64,000 nucleotides of DNA from Balaenoptera acutorostrata (taxonomy: Eukaryota > Chordata > Mammalia > Artiodactyla > Balaenopteridae): the NCBI RefSeq assembly GCF_949987535.1, contig NC_080067.1:55982405-56046404 (forward strand), given 5' to 3'. Below are positions 22,853-33,775 of this stretch, in pieces. The position numbers and the translations under genes were made by a program. Within the stretch, counting starts at the first letter, position 1. Every line of letters starts with the position of its first letter. The notes below the pieces were generated by a model that saw nothing but the letters and a program-made list of their open reading frames with translations, had not been told where the DNA came from and searched no databases.

Positions 22853-23217
22853 GGGACTTCCCTGGTGGCACAGTGGTTAAGAATCCTCCTGCCAATGCAG
22901 GGGACACAGGTTTGAACCCTGGTCTGGGAAGATCCCACATGCCGTGGAACAACTAAGCCTGTGCGCCACAACTACTGAGCCTGCACTCTAGAGCCCGCAA
23001 GCCACAACCACTGAGCCCATGCGCCGCAACTACTGACCCTGCATGCTGCAACTACTGAAGCCCACGTACCTAGAGCTTATGCTCCACAACAAGAGAAACC
23101 ACCGCAATGAGAAGCCTGCGCACACTGCAACGAAGGGTAGTCCCCGCTCGCCGCAACCAGAGAAGAGAAAGCCTGTTCACAGCAACAAAGACCCAACGCA
23201 GCCAAAAAAAAAAAAAA
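22853..23217 (+). mobile_element. Long-subtype CHR tRNA SINE
   Basis: Head 'gggacttccctggtggcaca', multiple 'caactactgagcc' units, and a poly(A) tail of 18. The duplication 'aaagattattttata'/'aaagactattttata' flanks it, ending at 22852 and starting at 23218. Confidence 0.93.
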
Positions 23218-23232
23218 AAAGACTATTTTATA

Positions 23233-26200
23233 AAGCAATGGTTGGAACAAGAAATAGGAGGAAGAAGAGATGAAGCCATTAGAGATGCAAAAAGAAAGCA
23301 GAAGTATGTAATTTCCATTTTAGCCTGTCTTTATCAAAGGGAGTAACTTTCAAGCTAAAAAATTGAGAACAACCACAAGGGTTAAGGCTAAGATAAGTGA
23401 AGAATCAGATAGGAAGAGAACTCTTAGCTCCTCTTAAGTTTTGGTTTCTAAATGCAGATGCTTGACATTCCAGTTCACTAAAAACACTGTAGATACAATT
23501 GCAGTATCTGTGCTTGGTAACATTTGCAGAGTGATGGAGAAGACAAAAATCACCAGAACACTGGAAAACAAAAACTGATATCCAAGTTTTCAGCAAGAAA
23601 GAAAATGTAACTCAGCAAAGAAAGTGTGCCTTGGCATACTGATTGTACTTGATATTATAGATTTGGGTCCCATCTAAGTCCACTACTTCCTCTTAACCAT
23701 TTTAGAATATCTGCAACTGGCCCATACAAATAATATTTCTACTAGTTTAACAGATATTTATTAAGGGCTGCCTTTTATTTTTAACCTTGTAACTTTTGCA
23801 TGTAATCCATACTCATAAACAGGAGGGCCACAAACATTTCTAAACTGCGGATGAAATCATTTCAAAGTGTTGTTGTCAAAAAGAGGGTAAGTCTTTATTA
23901 TCTGAAGATAGTTCCCCAATCCCACAGTGGCCTCCTTCCAGCAGGCTGCACTGAATAGAGTAGCATTACAGGAGTGCAAGACACATGGTATTGTTCTGTG
24001 AGTATTTCAGGATGAGAAGTTTGTTTAGAGGGCAACAGAGCACGGTAAGGAGGCCCCAGAGGTAGGTTTAGTGTTGGAGCTAATGAGGCAAAAAGGATAA
24101 AACACAGCACAGGAGAGTATGAATGACCAGTACATTTGCAGTTGGGGAGCTGGCCAAGGGTACAGGAAAGATGGGCAGGGTTGGAGTTAATTGGCTTGAA
24201 GTGTTAATAGCTCTCTTGTGTAAAGTTATTTTCATGCAGGTGCAAACTGTTGCTCCTGGTGGTATCTTAGACCTGTGGGTGTTAGCAGATGGTAGTGGAC
24301 TTTGTCAAATGTTTCAAATGTTACAAGAACAAAATTGATCAAGGTGTGAATGTGCGTAGTCAACTTCCTTACCTTTGTGACTTGTAATTAGGAGAATGAG
24401 TAGGAAGGAACTAGGCAGGAGAGGTAGATATAAAGGAAGAGAGGACTCAGGCAGAGAGGCTAAGCTATCTACAAAATAAAGATCTAGGAGGCAGTGGGGA
24501 AGAGAGAGGAAGAAAATTTGTGTGGGAAATGGAGTAGAGGGAAAGTGTCAGAGCATGGAGCCAAGAGGATCTGGTGAGGCTGCACGAAAGGGCCTGAGCT
24601 CTGTGTTGCTGGGGGTATGAATTGGAACCCTTTTTATGGTCTTTGTGATATATAAATATCAGAAATCTTCTAAAATTACTCTTTGTTGTTGTTGGACTGT
24701 AATTCTTTAACAATGACTGTGTGAACTGAGCTACATAGAACCCTAAGATTTATTAGGGTTTCATAATTTTGATGAAAAGGTTACTGAAGTGGGAATTCCA
24801 GAGGGAGTGAAGGGGAAGACATAGTTAGACTTATATATATATTTTTACTCCATGCAGGAATTAATAAGACTCTTCAGTGACTTCAGGGCAATGGAGCTCT
24901 AAAGAGATGATTTCCCAATATTTGAGAAAAGGGTTTGCTTGTAATTGGGGGGCACATAAAAGAAGACAAACAGAAAAATGAGCTACGCAAACTGTCAGTT
25001 TGCAAACGAAACTTAAAGATGGCAAATAAATAAATGAAAAAGTATTTAACCTCGCTGGACGTTTTAAAATATAAAAATAAAGCACAGTAAGATATCGGAG
25101 CTTGTGTGCACCTGAGGAGGAAAAACTCAGCGCTCTAACTCGATGCTGTTTGAGCAGATGTTGAGCTGCCAAGTGATGGGAGGGCTGAGGGCATCGGGAC
25201 TCAGAACAGTGGAGAGGTTGGCCTTCAGGGGCGGAGCCTTGGAAGCGTGGGTGAGAAGGGCTTCAGTAAATTTCTAGCTGTGGGGATGGTAGCAGCACCT
25301 CAGTTTGGCAGAGACCAGGTAGCTGCAATGACAGAGCCTTGGGTTGACAAGTACCCAGAGGTATATAGGTGTAAGTGTATAGTACAGCTATAGATAAATA
25401 CACATGCATATGATGATATATGTATACATGTTGAAGGGGGTTTTTGAAGGGCAGTTGGCAACGGTTTTACTTGGGCCTCAAATTCATTTTACTTGGGCCT
25501 CAAATTCAGATAGGGCTTTGAGCTGATGAAAGCTGAGTTACCTGTTCCTCCAATATCATTTGGGCCATTGAAGAAAGGGCTGTGTCACGTGTGAAAAAGC
25601 CTTGGCCACAGAGGGGTATAACTTGCAAGACAATTGACTGGCCACTACTGACTGGTGGCTTCCACTGGGCATCAGCGAGAACACCTGGGCACTGACTTGG
25701 CACCCAGGTGGCTGCCTGGTGCAGATGACCGGCTGGGGCCGTGTTCTCTTGAACTCTGGCTGCTCCTGACTATGATAAGTCCAAGTCTACACCTCAGTCT
25801 TCCTTGACTTCCTCTGACCTGTTTCAAGAATAATCACTCTACAAGTATGCACGCAGACATTTCTGTTTCAGAGTTAGTCTTGCAGCATTTGATTTTAAAG
25901 GTCAAAATTCTCTTACCCTTTTTTTTTCCAGGTTTTGTTGTACCCATATACTCTTAAAGTGCCAGGTGACTATTATCCAGTTACTTGATCTGGGGGATGG
26001 GAAGGCACAGAGTGAACATCAGAGGGGATTGAATAAGGTGTGTGCATGGAGAGGAGGGAGAGAGAGGAGTGGAGACGGAAGGAGCAAGCTGACAGGAAGT
26101 TACCAAACTGTTTACAGTGGTAGGTGGTGAGATTTCATATGGCTTTGTTTTCTTCTTTATGCATTTATTTTAAAACCCTGTTTACAAAGAGCCTCTTATT

Positions 26201-26571
26201 ACTTTTATAAACAGAAAACTACTCATGAATATTATTTTGCTCAGATGAGGAAGCTCAGATGAGCCAGCAAGGGTTTCCTAGGAATTAGTTCTCATAAACA
26301 AGCCTGATGTAATATTTGGCTAGAGCTACTGGTAAATTAGGAGAATACATATACAGGGTATTTCTGATTATTTTATTATGTGGAACCAAAACTGACTGAA
26401 TAATCACTCCCCAAAAGTGTTTCTAATAATGTGTGATTACCAGCCTGGAACAAGGCCTTTAGCAGATTGCCACAGGATTCCAGATAGCTCCATCTAATAA
26501 AGTAGATGGCAGTCACAAATTTGTCTTTATTAAGTTTGCAGCTGGAAACTGAGGGAAAATATCAGAATCAA
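23233..26571. other. Unique intergenic sequence
   Basis: No exon or named repeat was recognised. One perfect 22-bp tandem duplication lies at 25465-25508. A GC-richer block at about 25500-25770 has open stretches but no recognisable product. Confidence 0.45.
25465..25508. repeat. Perfect 22-bp tandem duplication
   Basis: The unit 'ttttacttgggcctcaaatt' plus 'ca' occurs twice with no spacer. Confidence 0.95.
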
Positions 26572-26581
26572 GATTCACACT

Positions 26582-26940
26582 GGGCTTCCCTGGTAGCGCA
26601 GTGGTTGAGAATCTGCCTGCCAATGCAGGGGACATGGATTCGAGCCCTGGTCTGGGAAGATCCCACATGCCGTGGAGCAACTGGGCCCGTGAGCCACAAC
26701 TACTGAGCCTGCGCGTCTGGAGTCTGTGCTCCGCAACAAGAGAGGCCGCGACAGTGAGAGGCCCGCGCACCGCGATGAAGAGTGGCCCCCGCTCGCCGCA
26801 ACTAGAGAAAGCCCTCGCACAGAAACGAAGACCCAACACAGCCATAAATAAATAAATAAATTTTTTTAAAAAATAAAATAAAGAAAATAAAATAAAATTT
26901 ACATTAAAAAGAAACAAGTGAAATTAATTTTAAAAAAAAG
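26582..26940 (+). mobile_element. CHR-type tRNA SINE (CpG-rich) with long 3' tail
   Basis: Head 'ggcttccctggtagcgcagt' and CpG-rich body 'gaggccgcgacagtgagagg'. The (AAAT)n tail is followed by about 80 nt of further A/T-rich sequence up to the second copy of the duplication 'gattcacact' (26572-26581 and 26941-26950). Confidence 0.93.
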
Positions 26941-27569
26941 GATTCACACTGATTTCAATAGAATAGGAGAGTGGGTGAACACTACCAAGAAATTAAGGAA
27001 CGATAAGTGTCCAGTTTGACAAATCAGTGCTGTATATATGGCATGGGAGATGCCTGAAGAGTTGGTACAGTAACACACCTGAGAGCTTCAGCTGACTGCA
27101 AGCTCAGTGAGAACTAAGAGTGCTGCCTGCCTGGCCCAAAGCTACCATGATGTTAGGCAGTGTTAATAAAAATGTCACATGTGGAACAGGTAGACAATAT
27201 TCCCTCATTCTCTAATTAGATGACAACCCTTATTACTTGTATATTTGTGCCCTAATTGGCCCAGTTCCGTTGAATGGGGGAGGGTGGGGGAAGAAGAGAT
27301 GTTCCTCATCCCAGAGAATTTGGGAGACATTCTTCAGTGCCAGGTGAGCAATGCTATGACCGCTGGTGTCTTTGAAGTTCACACACTTCTTCAGACCCAA
27401 TACTTAGATCAGCTAAAGACTAAATACTTTATGCAATTTCCCTAACTTGCAATTTCCTCCTCTCTGAGAGTATTGGTGAAAAAATATTGCATAAGGACTT
27501 TCAAAAATCGTTAGCACTAAGCTTATTTCTGAAGTCCAGGCCACAGTTGAATTTAAAATTGATGGATAG

Positions 27570-27771
27570 GGATTTCCCTGGCGGTCCAGTGGTTAAGACT
27601 TCACCTTCCAATGCAGAGGGTGCAGGTTCAATCCCTGGTCAGGGAGCTAAGATCCTACATGCCTCAGGGCTGAAAAAGCAAAATATAAAACAGAAGCAAT
27701 ATTGTAACAAATTCAATAAAGAGTTTAAAAATGGTCCACATTAAAAAAAAATCTTAAAAAAAAACAAGATT
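27570..27771 (+). mobile_element. Short tRNA SINE with long A-rich tail (interrupted at its 3' end)
   Basis: Head 'ggatttccctggcggtccag' and B-box-like 'ggttcaatccctggtcaggg', then the tail 'agaagcaatattgtaacaaa ... aaatggtccacattaaaa'. Its target duplication 'attgatggatag' is at 27558-27569, and the partner is at 28350-28361, beyond a second insertion in the tail. Confidence 0.88.
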
Positions 27772-28341
27772 TTTTGTCATTTACAGACAGTTCTGGGTGT
27801 ACTCTGATGATTTTGCAAATATGTTCCTATAAAAGGGTTTCATCTTCAAGAAATTCATGGAAAAGACTCTGACAAGTACAGGTTTCTGGTAACTGACTGT
27901 ACTGCTGAACTGAATGAATAAGCATTTTCAGAACTCTAATGAAAAACTGATGAACTCATAAAAGTGCTAACAAAAGATCAAGATGAAAAAAAAATTAATT
28001 ACATGGGACTGAGTGAACTGATGAGGATGAGTATAATTTTTGTGACTTTCTGTCTGAATTAAAAAAAAAAAATCCCACAAGGACTCAGAGGCAAAGAATA
28101 TACAAATCAATTTTCACTGCAAAGTAAAGGAGCTGTTACAGTGGAGGATTACTGGACTGAATGTCAATATTATGACATAGTAGGAGTGTGTTTCATGTTT
28201 GGTAATTGCAATCATTGTTGCTTTTGTTGTGGTCATCCATGTACAATGCTTGGTGTCAGTCTATTTATCTCTTGTAAAAATAAAATACAGTGTGTGTGTG
28301 TGTGTGTGTGTGTGAAAAAATAAATAAATAAATAAATAAAT
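27772..28341 (+). pseudogene. 5'-truncated processed-mRNA fragment inserted in the SINE tail
   Basis: The insert is non-repetitive with an AATAAA signal (28279-28284), followed by a (TG)n run and an A-rich (AAAT)n tail. It is bounded by an 11-bp direct repeat 'aaaacaagatt' (27761-27771 and 28342-28352). That is the signature of L1-mediated retroposition of an mRNA 3' end. Any coding part is short: frames are closed almost at once, so most of it looks like 3' UTR. I do not recognise the parent gene. It could instead be an unnamed low-copy retroelement. Confidence 0.65.
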
Positions 28342-28345
28342 AAAA
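28290..28345. repeat. (TG)n then (AAAT)n simple repeats
   Basis: 25 bases of alternating TG followed by A6 and (TAAA)n. Part of the retrocopy tail. Confidence 0.95.
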
Positions 28346-28674
28346 CAAGATTGATGGATAGAAGAAGTTTTTCTCCTTTCATTTACTAAAACCATAAACT
28401 TAGAGTTGGTCCTAGGCAGAGAAGGTGTTTTTTGCAATGACATCTCCTATAAGAGGAGCTTATTGGCTGGCTTGATTGATATCGATTGTCTGTTTGCAAA
28501 TAGTCTTTAAGCTGGCATCTAGATATGCCCTGATTTAGTCATCTTGTTATGAAATTTGCAGTGTATTTAGCTATGAATAATTATAACCAAGTAGATAATA
28601 AACTTCTTACAGACAGGAAACATGTACCTTTTAGATTAGAATTTTCATTTCCAGTCCTTTTCTTCATCCTTTTA

Positions 28675-28790
28675 AAATTTCTTTCTTTCTTCTTTTCCTT
28701 CTTTCCTCCTCCCTCCCTCCCCCCACTTCCTTCCTTCCTTCCTCTTCCCACCCTCCCTCCATCCCTTTCCTCCCATCTTTCCGTAGTGTC
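28675..28790. repeat. Polypyrimidine (CTTCC/CCT) low-complexity tract
   Basis: About 115 bases of almost pure C/T on the plus strand with many 'cttcc' and 'cctcc' units. Confidence 0.9.
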
Positions 28791-28799
28791 AAATAGTGC

Positions 28800-31700
28800 T
28801 AAGCACCAAGCAGTTGGTGACTGACAGTGATAGCCCCAATCTTTATATAACTGAGGGCCCCCAGGCCAGCCTAAACTGTTGCAAATTCAGACAAACCTAG
28901 GGAGGTTCCAGGGCCAGCTGTATGTGTATGAGGCTGTGGACTCCCCTGGGGAAGAAGACTCACAAGGAAGGAGAGTCAAGGCCAGAGGCCTGGTCCAAAG
29001 ATAATGGACTAGATCATACTGCAGCTATCTGCCAAGGACATGCGGCAGCTGGAGCATCACCTCAGCTGCTGGGTGAAGGCACAGGGCACAGGGCCGCCTA
29101 GAGGCAGCTGGAGAAAATGAACGTAGGAGCCTCTGCTGCAAGAAGAGCAGACTGCCAGAGGGAGACAGGAAGCCTTCTTCTGCAGAATTGGGGCAGAGTC
29201 CTACAACTCTACAGGCAGGAGTGAAGTCACAGGAAAATAGTGTTGCCCAGGGATTCAGTGTTTTGAAGTATTTTGAAAAAAATCTGAAGAGGAAACTGAT
29301 GCACTTCAAAGAGCATCTTTCTTTATCATTCATTATGAGGAAATGCTGATAAAAGGTAACTCACCTGTGCTATAGAGTGTCCTCTGTTTACAAACACCAC
29401 ATTTACCACATTAGGGAGAAACTACTGATTGCTCATTCCAAAGTTACTCTGATGTGGGTATTCAAAAGGAAGGCTTTTGCTCACTAAAAGTGCACCCCCA
29501 ACATGTTGCAAACCTCTCCTTTAAGGAAATAGAGCACAAGGTTTGTCTAACTGAAATAATTACATTTTAAAAAGCATAATTAAATCTATGTTGTAAATAC
29601 TTCGTTTATTTGACGAAAGTGTACGTGCTCTTTGAAATGTCTTTCTTATAATTACTGTCTTCTCTAACCAAGAATTAACAAGAAAAAAGTAAGCAGATTG
29701 GGGGGGGGGAATTTTTATTTCTATTATTATTATTAAAACACATAAAATGAATTCTTCACAGTGTGTGTGAGCTTAGCTGGTATTAAGCAAACATCTCTAG
29801 ACTTTAATAATGCTAGACTTTAATAAGCTTTTTAGTAGCACCTTGTAATAATGTGGTCTACCCACATTTTCTGATTTGTGAATATCACAGCTGTACGTCA
29901 GCTTACACATCCCCAGGCTGCAGCTCAGGCCAGCTCTGTCCCTACTGTGAGCATTAAAATCCTATGCTTTATCATGGGCCTAAAAATGCATATGGTTGGA
30001 TTCTATAATGTTTTCTAGATTTTTTTTCTTTTCTCTATATTAAGAAAGGAGGAAAAAATGTAAATTGCATATGGCCTGAAATGGACCTCTTCTGAGAATC
30101 AGAACTTGCATTAACTGTGCATAGCCTTGCCTCTGGTACACAGAATGTGTGCCCATTTCAATATTTACAAAAGGTATTATTAGGAAACATAGAATAATAA
30201 AACATGAAATGAGGCAAAAAGGTAGGAATTTAGCTTGTATTTTGCTTTAGATAGAGAGATTTTGTCTCAATCTTGGAATGAACTTGAACATTAGAGGTGG
30301 TTAAGCTAGGCTGGAAACAATTTTTAAGCAAGAACAGGACCCATGTTCACCTCTTTGGAATCATGCAGATGGAACCTGCTTGGAGGATTGAAAGGGATGG
30401 AAGAGTTTAGTAGGTGACGTTAGAAGAGCTCATACAGCAGAATTTTTTTTTTAAGCTTTGGTTAATTTAGCCTTAAGAAAAATGAAGGGTAAGTACTTTG
30501 TAATTTGTGTGTGTGTGTAAATGGTAAGCCTATTTTCATAGCTCTTACTGTTCTTATCCACTACACACACACCCATAGACTTACCTATAAAGGGTCCATA
30601 TAGACCTGGGTCTGACTAGAGATGGCAGAAACTTCCTTGGCACCTACTGGCCTCTCCGTCCTGCCATTCACTAAACATTGATTTCCACAATGGATTCTTT
30701 CAAAAATTCTTCCCCCTCTCCCTTTTGGAGAAAATAGACAATTCTCTTAACACGTAAACATCTTCTTACCCCAGGTTTACAAGAACATGGATCAGGAGTT
30801 TGACCTATTACTTTTGAAAAATTGCCCATCTTTAATATGGAGGCTGACAAAAGAAGTGCAAAAATAATAGTGGAAACTATTTTACATTATCACTGAGGCT
30901 GTAAGGGGTGGGGAAAGGAGAACCTCTGTGAAGAGAGAATTGGGAGAAAAAGTAGAGTTTATTCTGTTTTTAAATATCCTAAGTGAATATGGTATAAAAA
31001 CCATAAAGTATAGTTTTATCCTCAAAGGATGTAAAGAAAATAGAATCCTCAGAAAAGAAGAGCTGCGTTTGTGCTAGGGAGAGAGCTGAAAAGTATATTT
31101 TGTAAGAAAGTCAAATTTCAACCAAGGACTCAGTTTTTTCAGCCTGAAGCCCAAACTATAAAAATTAGAAGAAATCCTCTCTTTAGGACTAGATTGAAGG
31201 ATTTATATTATGGATCCCAGCAGCTGGCTTTGCATGAACTGTTTCTCTCCCTTTGCTCTAAGCTCTGTAACGTGATTACGATTCTCCCACTCTGGGCTTC
31301 AGGCTGCCACTTTCCTTTGAGATAAAAACCTAGGGCTGTTATTAGCATCGTTGCCTGATTATTGGTCTTACAAATAGTTATTGGTAAATATCAAAACTGA
31401 GAAATAACATTTAGCAACAATATACTAGACATTCTTTTGTTACATATATCCCGAAGATTTAAATTTCAGATTAGATAAGTATAACATATGTAACTTGTAG
31501 AACTTGGAACATTTACGCTGAGGTTTATACCAAACTGACCCAAGTTGAAAGAACCAAGTAATGATGTTGAAGAGTCACACGTAACAGCTGAATTTTATAC
31601 CCTTTAAAACTTACAGGTGAATTGAAAATTTGCCCTCCTCCTAAACTATAAACTTCTTGAAGCATGACCTGTCTCTCCTTGTGGTATTATCATTCAATGC

Positions 31701-33480
31701 TGAACAACTGAACTAATCTATGTAATGATTCATCTGTCACTAGAGGGGGTTAAAGTATTTCTGTCCTCTGTTGTCACGGAGAAAGAAATATTCTAGAAAG
31801 TTGTCCTTTCTCCCACTTAGTATGTGTGGGAGTATTAAACCTCAAATAGAACAGTGCTAAACTTTTTTTTCATATTTTGTTTTTCTATAAACAAACTTTA
31901 TCTGTGGCCTTGTAGCAGATGGTCAGTTCCAGGAAACACACAGCTAACAATGTCATTCCCCTTGTATTGCACACAATATAAAAACAGAGTTTAAGTAAAT
32001 ATTTGAATTAGGACAATTTGAAAAAGTTAGCTTTGGAATAGCCTTTCCCTGGCATGTATTGATCACTTTTTTCCAGAGTGGCTGTTTCAGTAGATTCAGT
32101 ATGCTATACCTACGTCATTTAAATGAAGCTTGTTCAACATAACATATAGTAGCAGAGTATAATCTTAGAAACAGCATTTGCAGAATGGAACTCAAATTAG
32201 GAGGTTCAATTCCTGCTGCATATCAAAGAAAAGCTGATCTATAAATAGCAGTAGAGCAACACCTAGTGCTAAACGCAGATATAGCAGAAAGATCATCGGT
32301 CACAACTGGCTTATTAAATTTAAGGTTAATGTTGCATTTGGATGGCTCTTTTTCTTGCTATTTTAACAATGGAATTATTCTGTGAAATGACAGGCATGGA
32401 CCAACGGATCTCTAAGGTTCTTTTAGACTCTGTGATCCTCCAGTTGGGTTATTACCATGTACTTTTCATTCTCATTGCCCCACATTCTTCTTACTGAACT
32501 TGTCCATTAGATAAAGGAGGCTTGCTTAAGCCTAGCTTTTATCTTTTATGTCTATTAGCTTTCTGTGGATAGTGAGGAAGAACTAGAAGGGTTTATGTAC
32601 TGGGACAATGCTATGCGGAAGTTCCAAGAAACTGCCTTTCTCCTCTTTAAAAAATAAATAAATAAAAAACTAGGGCAGGATATCTGCATTGTTGAAAAAG
32701 GAAAGTGTGGGCCTTTGTATACAAAAATGATACCATCATCTGCTAATAGTAGGTGATGTTTCTGCTATACTACCCAACTCCTTATGTCATAAGGATGCAC
32801 TTAGTTTATTAGTTATCCTATCTCAGAAAAGATCACAATATCATCTGTATGAAAATACAATAGAAGCATAAGTTTGCGTAGCCAAATTCTCCCAAGTGAA
32901 AGTTTTATATGTCTTTGTTATTTCATTTTTCTACAGATTAGGAGAAAATACTTTTTATCTATGGAAAGTGGTCAGATAAAGAAATAGATAAAGCCTTTGA
33001 ATATGCAGGGATCCATAAAAACCATTAGGTTAGATAGATCACCATGAACATGAACCAATTTAAAAGTTGGCATCATCAGTGGATTAAAAAAGTACACACG
33101 AGAGCTTTCTCTCAGAGGCGGAAGTTCTTTCTGGACTCAGGCCGTTAGTCTGTGACCTTGTGTCTTCCTCTGTTTAACACAGGGTCATGGGCAGTATGTC
33201 ACGTGCTGGTTCAGCCAGGCCAAAAGAATCCCAGGGTGGGTGACTTCAGGGTGCCTCTCCCATATACCTACATACAATGCAGAAGTGTCACAGTGCAGTC
33301 TCACAGCTGGGTGAGCTAACCCAGAAGATTTTCCTTGGGTTTCTGTGTGGATTTTCATGGAGAGCAGATGGAGAGATTTAAGGTACCAAGAAATTAAATC
33401 TTTTTAAGTGAAGGCCTCAGGAGCTAGCTTTCACAGCAAAATGGTCTGGATAAACTAGCGATTGTGATAAGCAGTGACTT
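28800..33480. other. Unique intergenic sequence
   Basis: No confident gene or repeat. Noted: a somewhat GC-richer block at 28840-29240 with no intact product, a G10 run near 29701, and a 16-bp imperfect tandem repeat 'ctagactttaataa' at 29797-29828. Confidence 0.45.
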
Positions 33481-33483
33481 CAT

Positions 33484-33775
33484 AAATTCATTCATTCATT
33501 CATTCATCAATACTTTCTAAACATCTACTGTGGGCCAGGCATTGCTCTTGGCTCTGGGATGTAGCAGTGAACAAAACAAAGTACTGGCTTCATGGAGCTT
33601 TCATTCTAGTTGGGAAGATACACAGTAAACAAGTAAGCCAGGAAGCTAGGGAGAATAAATCAGGTAGTCATAGTAAGCTCAGAAAAGAGATGGAGAAACA
33701 GATTGGTGAGGGATGGTCTGTGATGAGGGGCCCTTTGAGCAGAGACCTTGATGAAGTGAAGGAGTGAATCAGTTG
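33484..33775 (-). repeat. L2 3' end
   Basis: Reverse L2 wording: 'attcattcattcattcatc', 'gtgggccaggcattgctcttggc', 'gatgtagcagtgaacaaaac', 'catggagctttcattctagt', and later 'tttgagcagagaccttgatga'. Confidence 0.85.

Noticed and set aside
27570..28349. SINE-mRNA chimera made by template switching in one insertion event
   Set aside because: A second perfect direct repeat ('aaaacaagatt') bounds the mRNA part alone, so two successive insertions explain it better.
28840..29330. Possible processed pseudogene in a GC-richer block
   Set aside because: Short stretches such as 'KDMRQLEHHLS' are open, but no parent protein, poly(A) tail or target duplication was seen.
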